Shown piece by piece: positions 1 to 8,871 of a stretch of 62,650 bases of DNA. The position numbers and the translations under genes are program-made. The DNA is from an uncultured Bacteroidales bacterium (GTDB lineage Bacteria; Bacteroidota; Bacteroidia; Bacteroidales; Muribaculaceae): assembly GCA_905210435.1 (NCBI GenBank), contig CAJLWO010000010.1, positions 1 through 62,650 on the forward strand, read 5' to 3'. Every line of letters begins with the position of its first letter. Within the stretch, counting starts at the first letter, position 1. The notes beneath the pieces were generated by a model. It made no database searches and was not told where the DNA came from. It worked only from the letters and a program-made list of their open reading frames with translations.

Positions 1-74
1 ATGGAATCAGCCCTAATTTTATCTTGACTCAAAAATCTTTATCGGACAGCAATAATTCTAAAACAGAATCCAAT

Positions 75-251
75 ATGGCAACTCCAATTAAGGCTGTCCC
101 TATTCTTACAGGTACTTTAGCTGACGATTTCATACGTCAGGCTGAAAAAAACGAGCGTAAGCCGCGCCGCGTACTTTCTGAAGAAGATGAGAAAAGAATC
201 GCAGAGATAATGCGTCGTTCGCGTGAGTTCATTCCTTCATGGCTCAAATAA
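75..251 (+). CDS. small antitoxin-like protein, partner of the GNAT downstream
   Basis: A 58-residue protein counted from the ATG at 75. The same frame is open upstream to the window edge (a TTG lies at 24), so a longer protein or a gene entering from outside the window is possible. It carries the motif IKAVPILTG followed by a charged helix. I remember this layout from short ORFs placed directly before GNAT acetyltransferases in Bacteroidetes. Its TAA stop at 249-251 overlaps the ATG at 251 of the next gene (TAATG), so translation is probably coupled. Binding or neutralising the acetyltransferase is inference. No DNA-binding fold is obvious. Confidence 0.55.
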   Translation: MATPIKAVPILTGTLADDFIRQAEKNERKPRRVLSEEDEKRIAEIMRRSREFIPSWLK

Positions 252-820
252 TGGGAGACTCCATTTTTAATCTCGGAAACGACTGCACTTTGTATAAGCT
301 CAACGAACTTATACTCAAAAATTGTGTACCATTCGATTGTGGAATGGACGACTTAAACGATTTTTTCGCAAACGATGCTATTACTTATGAAAAAGACCTC
401 ATGGGTAAAACCTATTGTTGGCTCGACAATTCCAACGATAGAAAAATCGTTGTTATGATAACTCTTGCCAACGCTGGTATTCAGACCACACACTTGCCGA
501 GCAATCCAAAGCGACATATCAATAAAGCAATCGCCTATAACAAACAAGGCCGCACATATCCGGCTGTCCTTATTGGACGATTAGGTGTAGACAAAAATTA
601 TCAGGGCGCTCAATTTCGTATCGGGGCACAAATCATGGATTTCATTAAGAAATGGTTCTTAAGTGCCGACAATAAAACAGGGTGCCGTTTTATCCTTGTC
701 GATGCCGTTAATGACCCGCACACCCTGACTTACTACGAACGCAATGGATTCAAGCCACTTTTCAGACGTGAGAGCGATGAAAAAAGCTTTTTATGGCATT
801 TGCGAGACCGAGGAATTTAG
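239..820 (+). CDS. GNAT family N-acetyltransferase, possible TacT-like toxin
   Basis: A 193-residue GNAT-fold protein. Seen: an early FDCGMDDLNDFF segment (FxCGxxxLxxFL is common in TacT-like enzymes), the acetyl-CoA pyrophosphate region LGVDKNYQGAQFRIGAQI at about residues 113-130, and a C-terminal TYYERNGFKPL segment. The tyrosines of that segment sit where the catalytic Tyr of TacT-type toxins lies. Known: such toxins acetylate aminoacyl-tRNA and pair with a small upstream antitoxin. Two starts are possible: ATG 239, which overlaps the upstream gene by 13 bp, or ATG 251, which overlaps its stop as TAATG. A plain protein or antibiotic acetyltransferase remains possible. The sequence is AT-rich compared with the rest of the window. 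Confidence 0.75.
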   Translation: MAQIMGDSIFNLGNDCTLYKLNELILKNCVPFDCGMDDLNDFFANDAITYEKDLMGKTYCWLDNSNDRKIVVMITLANAGIQTTHLPSNPKRHINKAIAYNKQGRTYPAVLIGRLGVDKNYQGAQFRIGAQIMDFIKKWFLSADNKTGCRFILVDAVNDPHTLTYYERNGFKPLFRRESDEKSFLWHLRDRGI

Positions 821-983
821 AACTCGGATGTACTATTTCGACCTGTTGACATATTGAGAAATTCTCAATATCTTACAAATTTTGAAAAAATTAGAGGCAG
901 TGTTTATGTGTGGCTCCTTTTTTCTTATGATTTGATGCAGTCTTTTGGCCTTTTGTTCATCTATTAGAGGTATCTTTAAATAA

Positions 984-2537
984 ATGGACAAAATACAGCT
1001 TGTTAAACAATGCCAGTCAGGAGATAGAGAAGCCTTTGGAATCCTCTATCAGACTTATCTTGAACCTATGCGTGGAATAGTGACGTATTACGTCAATAAT
1101 CCTGATACGGTATGGGACATTCTGCATGACGGTTTCCTTATAGCTTTTGCTTCAATAGCTTCTCTGAAAAACGCTGAAAAGGTTGAACCGTGGCTTACCT
1201 CCATAATGAAAAACTTGTCGCTCCAGTATCTGAGAGATGTGTCAAGCCACACTTCTGTTACTATGCCGGATACAGCGATAGCTGATAATGTCAGTGCCTC
1301 CGAAGATGAAGTACGCGAACTCACTTGGGAAGAATTGGACAAGATTATCGAAAAATTGCCTGAAGGATACGGCAAAGTTTTTCGACTGGCAGTTCTTTAC
1401 GGACTTTCGCATAAAGAAATTGCGGCTTTACTTGGCATCGCACCGCATTCTTCATCTTCGCAACTTACGCACGCAAAAACAATGCTGCGACGTATGATTA
1501 AGCAATACCGTATGGAGATGGGATTGCTTTCATTACTTGTATTGATTACGATTATATGGCATTTTATTCCGAAACATGAGGATGTGAAACCGTCTGACTC
1601 TATCATAAGCAGTAATGATGACAGCAATCATACGAATTTGCCGGATACAATCACAGGCATAAGTGATGACAATGACTGCGTCGATGTCACCCCCAAAACA
1701 ATATATAATATTCTGCAAAAACAAAAAACACAGAATGCAGGGCTTATTGCTGACGGCGTGGCTCAGAATGATACCATACATTCTGTTTCAAATGATAGTA
1801 TAACACAAGATGACGAAAGGCCTGTTATCAGGTTGAACGGTTTGGATTATCCGATAACAAAGCAAAAGACACCGACTCTACGACATAGTTCCAAGCAGGA
1901 TTGGAGTTTGTCCTTAGCATATTCCGGTATATCAGGACAGAACAATGCCAACAGGTATCGCATTCCTGACCCCACGCATCCCGATTTACCATCAGGAGAG
2001 CCGGATGCTGAAATTGAAGTTACCGAAACGACACACCACAAAATGCCGTTTATCATTAGTCTGTCTCTCAATAAGACTCTTACTCCTCGCTGGAGCATAG
2101 GAACCGGTTTGCGCTATTCATTTATGGAATCTGATTTCCATTATGAAAGCAAACTGTATGAACAACGTGTGAATCAGCAGATACACTATATAGGTGTGCC
2201 ATTGAAATTCAATTACCGCATTTATTCTGCCGGAGGATTCTCTCTATATGGGCATGGCGGTGTAGCACTGGATATTCCAATAAGCGGACAACAGTCTGTC
2301 CGAAAGTCCTCTATTGATATGTCAACGCCTCAAACCGATAAATTCAATATACACGTTCCGTTGCAGTGGTCTGTTGAGGGAGGTCTGGGGATACAGTATC
2401 ATTTTACGCCATCGTTCAGCATATTCGCTGAGCCGTCGATTCATTACTATTTCAATCCCGGTGGTGAAATCAAAACAATCAGGCAAGAAAAGCCTTTTGA
2501 ATTCACATTGCCGATTGGTCTTAGGTTTACTTGGTAA
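984..2537 (+). CDS. fusion of ECF sigma factor, transmembrane helix and outer-membrane beta-barrel
   Basis: A 517-residue protein in one uninterrupted frame. Residues about 8-85 look like sigma-70 region 2 (QSGDREAFGILYQTYL, then DILHDGFLIAF). Residues about 113-172 look like region 4 (LPEGYGKVFRLAVLYGLSHKEIAALLGI). Residues 179-196 form one hydrophobic helix (GLLSLLVLITIIWHFI). Residues 197-305 are a polar, Asp/Asn/Ser/Thr-rich linker. Residues about 306-517 alternate like a small PorT/OmpA-type beta-barrel and end in the aromatic GLRFTW. Known: Bacteroidetes normally encode ECF sigma factors and their membrane anti-sigma or barrel partners as separate proteins. Inference: a membrane-tethered sigma factor whose periplasmic or outer-membrane part senses envelope state. 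The CotH gene follows 81 bp later on the same strand. Confidence 0.8.
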   Translation: MDKIQLVKQCQSGDREAFGILYQTYLEPMRGIVTYYVNNPDTVWDILHDGFLIAFASIASLKNAEKVEPWLTSIMKNLSLQYLRDVSSHTSVTMPDTAIADNVSASEDEVRELTWEELDKIIEKLPEGYGKVFRLAVLYGLSHKEIAALLGIAPHSSSSQLTHAKTMLRRMIKQYRMEMGLLSLLVLITIIWHFIPKHEDVKPSDSIISSNDDSNHTNLPDTITGISDDNDCVDVTPKTIYNILQKQKTQNAGLIADGVAQNDTIHSVSNDSITQDDERPVIRLNGLDYPITKQKTPTLRHSSKQDWSLSLAYSGISGQNNANRYRIPDPTHPDLPSGEPDAEIEVTETTHHKMPFIISLSLNKTLTPRWSIGTGLRYSFMESDFHYESKLYEQRVNQQIHYIGVPLKFNYRIYSAGGFSLYGHGGVALDIPISGQQSVRKSSIDMSTPQTDKFNIHVPLQWSVEGGLGIQYHFTPSFSIFAEPSIHYYFNPGGEIKTIRQEKPFEFTLPIGLRFTW

Positions 2538-2618
2538 GTGCATAAATAAATAGTCTGAGGCGTGCAGTCTTTAGGTGTATTCATTATCTATATTGTAAAA
2601 CATATCAAAATACATGTA

Positions 2619-4043
2619 ATGACTGACAAAGCAATTTTTTTAATACGTAAGACCGTATTCCTATTGGCTATGACTCTTATGTCATGTACGGATGACAGTT
2701 TGGCTAATGAGCAGGAACCACCGAGTCCGAACACTGTTTCAGGCACTATACCGGCACTATACATCGAAACCGAGAACCATGCTCCGATAGTATCTAAGAC
2801 TGAATACCTTAATGCTACATATTGGCTTGACCCTATGGGAACGCAAGACATTACGGCTCTCGGAAGTAAAGCCAGGCCTTTACCAATGCAAATTCGTGGT
2901 CGCGGACATTCTTCATGGAAAGGAGCGAAAAAACCATATAAGATAAAACTCGATAAGAAAACAGCAGTGATGGGTATGCCCAAGAACAAACATTGGGCAC
3001 TTCTGAAGCCAACCGAAAATACAGTGGCAGGTTTACAATTGGGTAAACTCATAGGGATGGAATGGACACCGAGTTTCCGTCCCGTTGAAGTAGTTTTGAA
3101 CGGAGATTATATCGGGTTGTATTTCCTCACGGAAACTATACGGATTGACGAAAACCGTGTGAACATATATGAACAACAGGACAAGGAAACAAACCCAGAC
3201 TTGATTACGGGGGGGTGGCTTGTCGAGGTTGACAACTACCATGACGAATGTCAGATAACAATTCCTGAAAACAACAGATGGAACCTTACACTACGCTATC
3301 ATTCGCCCGAAGATTTGTCTGATGCTCAACTGAAATGGCTTACCAACGAGTTTAAGTCAATAAACTCAGCAATCTATTCTTCCGATAAGACTTCGACCGA
3401 GTGGGAGGAATATATTGACGTTGAAAGCATGGCACGTTTCTTCATATTGCAGGAAGTAATGGACAATCCGGACGGTTTTCACGGCAGCTTTTATCTTCAC
3501 AAAGACTTGGCTGACAATGCCAAATGGGTAGCCGGTCCGATATGGGATTTGGTCTGCTATAACCGCGAAAAAACCGATTACACTTTCCGAATGAAAGTCC
3601 ATTACGGATTTACGCCTCACTGGATAGGCGAGATTATTCAATACGACAGTTTCTGCAAAGCTGTTGAACGAGTGTGGCGCGAGATTTATCCGACTCGATT
3701 GTCGGAGATATATAATCAAATCGACGAAATTGTATTGCCCCTTGGCAGTGCATGGGCTAATGATTGCGCAAGATGGAATGAAGACCCGATCCAGACCGCT
3801 CAACTCCGCGCAGACCGTATAAAAAACGCTCTCCGGCGCAACATTGAATGGTTTGACAATCATCTTCCCATAAGTCAATATGCTTCCGCACAAATGCCGA
3901 TGGAAAGCAATACCGATGCCACTGTCATAGTCTATGACCTTCAGGGCTCCTTTATTGGAAAATTCAAGAACGAAACGGAAGCTATTTCAAATCTTAAAAA
4001 AGGCATCTACATAATAAACCGACGTAAAGTCAAGATTGAATAG
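2619..4043 (+). CDS. CotH kinase family lipoprotein
   Basis: 474 residues from the ATG at 2619. A GTG at 2562 would add 19 residues ahead of the signal peptide. The N-terminus is a lipoprotein signal with the lipobox residues LMSC at Cys23, so export and lipidation are expected. CotH hallmarks: RGRGHSSW at 93-100 followed by KKPYKIKLD, NGDYIGLYFLTE, a QEVMDNPDGFHGSFYLHKD segment with acidic residues near 279-285, and GPIWD at 306-310. Known: CotH proteins are atypical surface protein kinases. The last 40 residues (VYDLQG..., GIYIINRRKVKIE) resemble the C-terminal sorting-type tail seen on Bacteroidetes secreted proteins. It is downstream of, and probably cotranscribed with, the sigma-barrel fusion. 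Its substrate is unknown; the barrel is a plausible one by position only. Confidence 0.85.
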   Translation: MTDKAIFLIRKTVFLLAMTLMSCTDDSLANEQEPPSPNTVSGTIPALYIETENHAPIVSKTEYLNATYWLDPMGTQDITALGSKARPLPMQIRGRGHSSWKGAKKPYKIKLDKKTAVMGMPKNKHWALLKPTENTVAGLQLGKLIGMEWTPSFRPVEVVLNGDYIGLYFLTETIRIDENRVNIYEQQDKETNPDLITGGWLVEVDNYHDECQITIPENNRWNLTLRYHSPEDLSDAQLKWLTNEFKSINSAIYSSDKTSTEWEEYIDVESMARFFILQEVMDNPDGFHGSFYLHKDLADNAKWVAGPIWDLVCYNREKTDYTFRMKVHYGFTPHWIGEIIQYDSFCKAVERVWREIYPTRLSEIYNQIDEIVLPLGSAWANDCARWNEDPIQTAQLRADRIKNALRRNIEWFDNHLPISQYASAQMPMESNTDATVIVYDLQGSFIGKFKNETEAISNLKKGIYIINRRKVKIE

Positions 4044-4075
4044 GATAAACGTCTCTTAACTTGGAATACAACACA

Positions 4076-4132
4076 AAAATTGCGTCTATCATCGGTAGAA
4101 TTATAAAACTGACCGATAATAGACGCGATTTT
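4076..4132. terminator. bidirectional terminator-like hairpin
   Basis: Inverted repeat with arms 4076-4096 and 4112-4132, 21 bp with two mismatches and a 15-base loop. The left arm begins AAAAT and the right arm ends ATTTT, so each strand has a U-tract. It lies between the convergent CotH gene and dipeptidyl-peptidase III gene, and marks the change from AT-rich to GC-richer sequence. Confidence 0.75.
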
Positions 4133-4213
4133 GCATTATAGCTTGATTACTTGCAAGTATAAGCAGATGCTTTAAAAATACATTTGCTCACTTGACAGAT
4201 AAATTTAAAGCGC

Positions 4214-6223
4214 TTACTTTGTCAATGGGGAGTAGTCGCGGGAGTAGCGGAGCATCTGGGGGATGTAGGTTTCGGTGTAGTCGATGGTTACGTCGGTGAT
4301 GTTTCCGTCGGCGTCGAATACGGGGGTGTAGACGGGATTTACGAAACCTTTGTAGGGGGCTATGTTGAGATGGGCATAGCGGTCGAGAACTTCCTTGTGG
4401 AGTTTCGGGTCAACCTTTACGGCGTATTTCTCAACGAGGTCGCGGCCTGCTTCGTAGTCGCCTTCGCTCTTGATGCGCTGTATTTCGCCGAGCAGTTCGC
4501 CGAAGAGTTCGCGCAGGCGCTTGTAGTCATTTATCTTTATGAATGTCTTGCCGTCGATGTCGACCATCTCGATTACGTTGTCCTTGCGGCCATGCTCGTA
4601 GGCCCACTCGGAGATGAGTTTGCGGTTGCGCATGTGGGCTTCCTCCACATCCTTGCCCGGTTCGATACGCATCAGCTGGGTCATGAGGCCGTTGAGGATG
4701 TATTTGTAGTATTCGGCCTTGTAGGCGTCGGGATTGTCGAGCAATCCGAGTTCGAGCAGCTTGGGGTCGGCGAGATAGTAGAGCGCAAAGAGGTCGGCAC
4801 GTGTTTCCTCGAGAGTGGAACCGTGAGCCTTCAATGCATCTGGGTCGACACCGGGAAGCAGACGGCCTGAGCCGTGGCCGAGGCACTCGTGGAGGTCGGT
4901 GTGCAGATTGTCTGTAATGAACAGATAGTCGTCAAGCAGCTTGCGGGTAGGCTCGTCGATGACAAACTCCTCGTTGAAACCGCTGCCGTGCGAAGCCTCG
5001 TCGTAGGCCTGGGTGATATTCTCGAGAGTCACCGATTTGGAGCCGTGAGCGGCACGAATCCAGTTGGCGTTAGGCAGATTTATGCCGATAGGGGTAGCCG
5101 GATATGCGTCGCCGGCAAGTATGGCGGCGGTGATTACCTTTGCGGTCACACCTTTCACCTCTTCCTTACGGAAACGGGGGTCGACAGGCGAATGGTCCTC
5201 AAACCACTTGGCATTGGAGCTCAGAGCCTCGGTGCGGTGCGATGCCTCGACGTTCTTGAAGTTGACAATCGACTCCCACGCACCGGTCATGCCGAGCGGG
5301 TCGCCGTAGCTCTCGATGAAGCCGTTGATGAAATCGACCTGCGAGTCGGTATCCTCAACCCACTGTATCGAATAGTCATCGAAAGTGGCAAGGTCGCCGG
5401 TTGTGTAGTATTCAATCAGTTTGTCAATCACGCCGGCCTGCTTGTCGTTCTCGGCATATTCGCGAGCCGCTTTGAGATTGGCTACAATACGCTCGATAGC
5501 GTCGGAATACATGCCTCCGATACGATAGGGCTGCTCGGTCACTTTCCCGGCAATCATAGCCACGCGTGTGTTGAGGCCGTAGGATATGGGATTGACTACG
5601 GTTGTATCCTTGAGCGCGTTGTAATAGTCCTCGACCTGCTTCTGGGTGACACCCTCGTAGAGGTTGTTGGCCGAAGTCACGATAAGGTCCTCCCCTTCCG
5701 CCTGATTCACACGTTTGGCGAGCACGGCGGGGTCGAATATTACCTTGCAGAGCATATCGAGTCCGGCAGGCTGCTTGTCGGCGGGAAGTTTCGAGACTTC
5801 GTAGCGCAGGAATGTTTCATCGAACTCAGGCACGAACTTGTCCATCGAATAGTGATGGTGTATGCCGTTGCCGAACCATATCTGCTTGAGGTATTTCTCA
5901 AGAGCCTTGTACTGGCGCGACTCCTTGTTGCCCGAATAATTCGTATAGACGTTTTCGATAAGCTGACGTATGGGGAGATTATATTTGCCGTTCTGGTCCC
6001 AGAGGATGTCACGTCCCGCGATGGCAGCTTCGGTAAGGTAATACACCAAGGCTTTCTGTCGGGGAGTGAGTTTTTCAAAATCGGGTACTTTGTAGCGGAG
6101 CACCTCAATGTCGGCAAAACGGTCGACCACGTAATTGAAATCGCTGTTGTCTTTCGCCATAGCTGATTGGGTTGTTACGGCGGCAGCCATGATTGCCGCA
6201 GCCGCGATATATTTCATTTTCAT
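4214..6223 (-). CDS. dipeptidyl-peptidase III (M49 family)
   Basis: A zinc exopeptidase expected to release dipeptides from the N-terminus of peptides. From the start at 6223 the protein has 669 residues. An upstream ATG at 6253 adds 10 residues and would overlap the preceding gene by 11 bp. The later start gives a cleaner signal peptide (MKMKYIAAAAIMAAAVTTQSAMA), so a periplasmic location is likely. The M49 zinc motif HECLGH is at 445-450 and the second motif EETRAD at 472-477. HECLGH with a cysteine is the form I recall in Bacteroides DPP III. It is the last gene of the dxr-rseP-rlmI run and is followed by the bidirectional hairpin. Confidence 0.9.
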   Translation of the reverse strand: MKMKYIAAAAIMAAAVTTQSAMAKDNSDFNYVVDRFADIEVLRYKVPDFEKLTPRQKALVYYLTEAAIAGRDILWDQNGKYNLPIRQLIENVYTNYSGNKESRQYKALEKYLKQIWFGNGIHHHYSMDKFVPEFDETFLRYEVSKLPADKQPAGLDMLCKVIFDPAVLAKRVNQAEGEDLIVTSANNLYEGVTQKQVEDYYNALKDTTVVNPISYGLNTRVAMIAGKVTEQPYRIGGMYSDAIERIVANLKAAREYAENDKQAGVIDKLIEYYTTGDLATFDDYSIQWVEDTDSQVDFINGFIESYGDPLGMTGAWESIVNFKNVEASHRTEALSSNAKWFEDHSPVDPRFRKEEVKGVTAKVITAAILAGDAYPATPIGINLPNANWIRAAHGSKSVTLENITQAYDEASHGSGFNEEFVIDEPTRKLLDDYLFITDNLHTDLHECLGHGSGRLLPGVDPDALKAHGSTLEETRADLFALYYLADPKLLELGLLDNPDAYKAEYYKYILNGLMTQLMRIEPGKDVEEAHMRNRKLISEWAYEHGRKDNVIEMVDIDGKTFIKINDYKRLRELFGELLGEIQRIKSEGDYEAGRDLVEKYAVKVDPKLHKEVLDRYAHLNIAPYKGFVNPVYTPVFDADGNITDVTIDYTETYIPQMLRYSRDYSPLTK

Positions 6224-6242
6224 GTCGTGATGAATTATAGTG

Positions 6243-7430
6243 TTATTCAACATAGAGCACCAGTCCCTTGAGGTACTCCCCTTCGGGATGGTATATATTG
6301 ACGGGATGGTCGGCCGGCTGCGTGAGTTGCTTTATGATACGCACCCGTCGGCGTGACTGCGCCGCAGCCGAGAATACAGCCAGCCGGAACTGCTCGCGGC
6401 TGACGGCCTGAGAGCATGAGAATGTAAAGAGTATACCGCCGGGGGCTATTTTCTCAAATGCCTTTGCATTGAGACGCTGATAGCCGCGCAACGCGTTGCG
6501 GAGCGCCGAACGGTGTTTGGCGAATGCCGGAGGGTCGAGAATAATGAGGTCATGCTCGCCCGACGCCATATTGTCGAGATATTTGAAAGCGTCTTCGGCA
6601 AGCGCCTCGTGACGGTTGTCGTCAGGGAAATTAAGGCCGATGTTGGCCGACGTGAGCGCTATCGCCTTGGCCGAGGAGTCGACCGATACCACACGCCGCG
6701 CGCCTCCGCGCATGGCGTAGACGGAGAAACCGCCCGTGTAGCAGAACATATTGAGCACCGAACGTCCGCGTGAAAAGCTTTCGAGAAGCGCACGGTTGTC
6801 GCGCTGGTCAACAAAGAATCCTGTCTTCTGTCCTTTGAGCCAGTCGATATGGAAATGCAGCCCGTTTTCGGTAGCTATATTGGTATCGAAACCGCCGACG
6901 AGATACTCGTTGACAGGGTCGAGACGCGCTTTATATGGCAATGTCGTTTCCGATTTATAATATACATTGGCCACTTCAAGGTCCTCAAGCTCGGTAAGAG
7001 CCATCGCGATTATGTCGCGGCAGTAATGCATACCCGGACTGTGAGCCTGCACCACCGCGGTCTTTCCGTATATATCCACCACCAGACCGGGGAGAAAGTC
7101 ACCTTCGCCGTGCACCAGACGGTAGGCGTCATTGTCGGGTCGGTCAAGGTTGAGCGTACGGCGCAAAGCAAGCGCCTCTTTCAACCGGCGGCCGAAGAAA
7201 TCCTTATCGATTTCCGTATCGCCGAAATCGAGTATGCGTACTGCGATACTGCCAATCTGGTAATGCCCTACGCCGATGAAACGACCGTCGGAGGCGGCAA
7301 CCGCCACCACATCACCCTCCTCTACTGCCGGTGGCACTCCGGTCAAAGCTCCGGAAAATACCCAGGGGTGAAATCTGTCAAGCGACTCCTCTTTGCCGCG
7401 GCGTAATGTCAATATTGTTCGTTTTTCCAT
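6243..7430 (-). CDS. rlmI: 23S rRNA (cytosine-C5) methyltransferase, RlmI type
   Basis: A 395-residue SAM-dependent methyltransferase. An N-terminal PUA-like RNA-binding domain covers about 1-80, then a central domain with QKTGFFVDQR (201-210), the SAM motif NMFCYTGGFS (227-236), LDPPAF (298-303) and FSCS (337-340), which holds the expected catalytic cysteine. Known: the family makes m5C in 23S rRNA (position 1962 in E. coli). The exact target here is inferred. It starts 15 bp after rseP and is followed almost directly by DPP III, so it is probably cotranscribed with both. Confidence 0.88.
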   Translation of the reverse strand: MEKRTILTLRRGKEESLDRFHPWVFSGALTGVPPAVEEGDVVAVAASDGRFIGVGHYQIGSIAVRILDFGDTEIDKDFFGRRLKEALALRRTLNLDRPDNDAYRLVHGEGDFLPGLVVDIYGKTAVVQAHSPGMHYCRDIIAMALTELEDLEVANVYYKSETTLPYKARLDPVNEYLVGGFDTNIATENGLHFHIDWLKGQKTGFFVDQRDNRALLESFSRGRSVLNMFCYTGGFSVYAMRGGARRVVSVDSSAKAIALTSANIGLNFPDDNRHEALAEDAFKYLDNMASGEHDLIILDPPAFAKHRSALRNALRGYQRLNAKAFEKIAPGGILFTFSCSQAVSREQFRLAVFSAAAQSRRRVRIIKQLTQPADHPVNIYHPEGEYLKGLVLYVE

Positions 7431-7445
7431 GACTACTGCATCGCA

Positions 7446-8804
7446 TTATTTGAAGATGAAACGATAGATGTCGTTGCCGTTGGCATAGAGCAGCAACGCC
7501 AGGAGGAAGAACATACCGCAAATCTGCGCACGTTCAAGGAATTTTTCCGACGGTTTGCGCCGTGTGACAATCTCCCACAGCACGAACAGCACGTGGCCGC
7601 CGTCGAGTGCCGGAATCGGCAGGATATTCATGAACGCAAGGATAATCGACAGGAAAGCCGCCATTTCCCAGAATGTGCGCCAGTCCCATTTGGGCGGGAA
7701 CAGGCTGCCTATGGCTCCGAATCCGCCTATCTGCGACGCACCCGACTTGGTGAAGAGCAGTTTAAGCGACTTGACATACGTAGCAAGCTGATTTGCTCCG
7801 TCAGCAATACCCTTCGGTATGGCGTTGAAGAAATTGTATTTTATGACTTCCGTCTCGTAAATCTCGTACGGAGCTTTGAGTCCGAATCCGAGTTTACCGT
7901 CCTCGGGAGTTGCATTGAGCACTACCTCCTTATCGCCGCGCACCACAGTAACGGGCACCTTCTTGCCCGACTTGGCCACAAGTTCGGCCGAGAGTTCGGT
8001 AAACGACGGTGTGGGCACGCCGTCAATGGCGATGATATGGTCATTCTCCTGAAGACCGGCCTCGGCGGCCGGCGAACCGGCGCTTACCTGCTTTACGACG
8101 ACCGGCAGACGGTATTCAAAGAAGCCATGCTCGAGAGTTGTGGCAAAGCCTTCGGGATTGTGTATGACGGTGTCGCGGCCGTCACGGCGGAGGGTCACCT
8201 CTTTCGCCATGGCTACGTTAAGCACATTGTCACGGTCCTTGGCCTCGACCGGTTTGCCGTCGGCGAGCAAAATGATGTCACCGTTCTTATAACCGGCTTT
8301 CTGCGCTTCCTCGCTGAACTCCATGCCCGCGTATGCATTCTCGTATGGAATTGAACGGTCGCCCCAATACCATGCTATGCCGATATAGATAAAACAAGCA
8401 AGTATGAAATTGAACAGTACACCGCCGACCATCACCAGCAGACGCTGATAGGCGGGACGCGAACGGAATTCGTCAGGTTTGGCAGGCTGCGCCATCTGCT
8501 CCTTGTCCATCGACTCGTCAATCATGCCGGCGATTTTACAATAACCGCCAAGAGGCACCCAGCCTATGCCGTACTCGGTATCGCGCCATGACGATTTTTC
8601 CCTTCCGTCTTTTGTCTTTTTACGTTTTGCCGGAGCTTTCGGCTTCCATTTCACCAGCGAGAACCAGGGATTGAAAAAAAGATAAAATTTTTCGACGCGT
8701 ATACCGAACACGCGTGCGAAAAAGTAATGTCCGAATTCATGCACAATCACCAGCAGTGCGAGTGCCAGGACCAATTGTGCTGCTTTAATCAAAAATGTTT
8801 CCAA
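7446..8804 (-). CDS. rseP: RIP metalloprotease RseP (site-2 protease)
   Basis: A 452-residue intramembrane zinc protease that cuts anti-sigma factors or leftover signal peptides in the membrane. The zinc motif HEFGH is at 22-26 in the first membrane helix. The third ligand region NILPIPALDGGH lies in a C-terminal helix. Two PDZ-like segments sit between: AGMEFSEEAQKAGYKNGDIILLADGKPV and the clearer AGSPAAEAGLQENDHIIAIDG. A lysine-rich insert (KRKKTKDGREK) near residue 60 is common in Bacteroidetes members. It is 67 bp downstream of dxr. A link to the sigma-barrel fusion of this window is only a hypothesis. Confidence 0.95.
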   Translation of the reverse strand: METFLIKAAQLVLALALLVIVHEFGHYFFARVFGIRVEKFYLFFNPWFSLVKWKPKAPAKRKKTKDGREKSSWRDTEYGIGWVPLGGYCKIAGMIDESMDKEQMAQPAKPDEFRSRPAYQRLLVMVGGVLFNFILACFIYIGIAWYWGDRSIPYENAYAGMEFSEEAQKAGYKNGDIILLADGKPVEAKDRDNVLNVAMAKEVTLRRDGRDTVIHNPEGFATTLEHGFFEYRLPVVVKQVSAGSPAAEAGLQENDHIIAIDGVPTPSFTELSAELVAKSGKKVPVTVVRGDKEVVLNATPEDGKLGFGLKAPYEIYETEVIKYNFFNAIPKGIADGANQLATYVKSLKLLFTKSGASQIGGFGAIGSLFPPKWDWRTFWEMAAFLSIILAFMNILPIPALDGGHVLFVLWEIVTRRKPSEKFLERAQICGMFFLLALLLYANGNDIYRFIFK

Positions 8805-8871
8805 TGGGATATTGCTTTTATTTTAGATATTGCGTTATTTTATTGAATGCGATGTGTCGACATCAATTGCA

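Noticed and set aside
2562..2618. GTG start adding 19 residues to the CotH protein
   Set aside because: It would place a hydrophobic stretch ahead of a normal lipoprotein signal; ATG 2619 gives a standard signal with Cys23.
4874..6166. A 430-codon open frame on the plus strand opposite dipeptidyl-peptidase III
   Set aside because: It lies fully antisense to a gene with clear M49 motifs, has a Val/Asp-rich composition typical of a reversed codon-biased gene, and shows no recognisable domain.
7446..8804. Functional link between RseP here and the sigma-barrel fusion
   Set aside because: RseP sits in a housekeeping run with dxr on the other strand, so proximity alone does not support a dedicated pair; kept only as a hypothesis.
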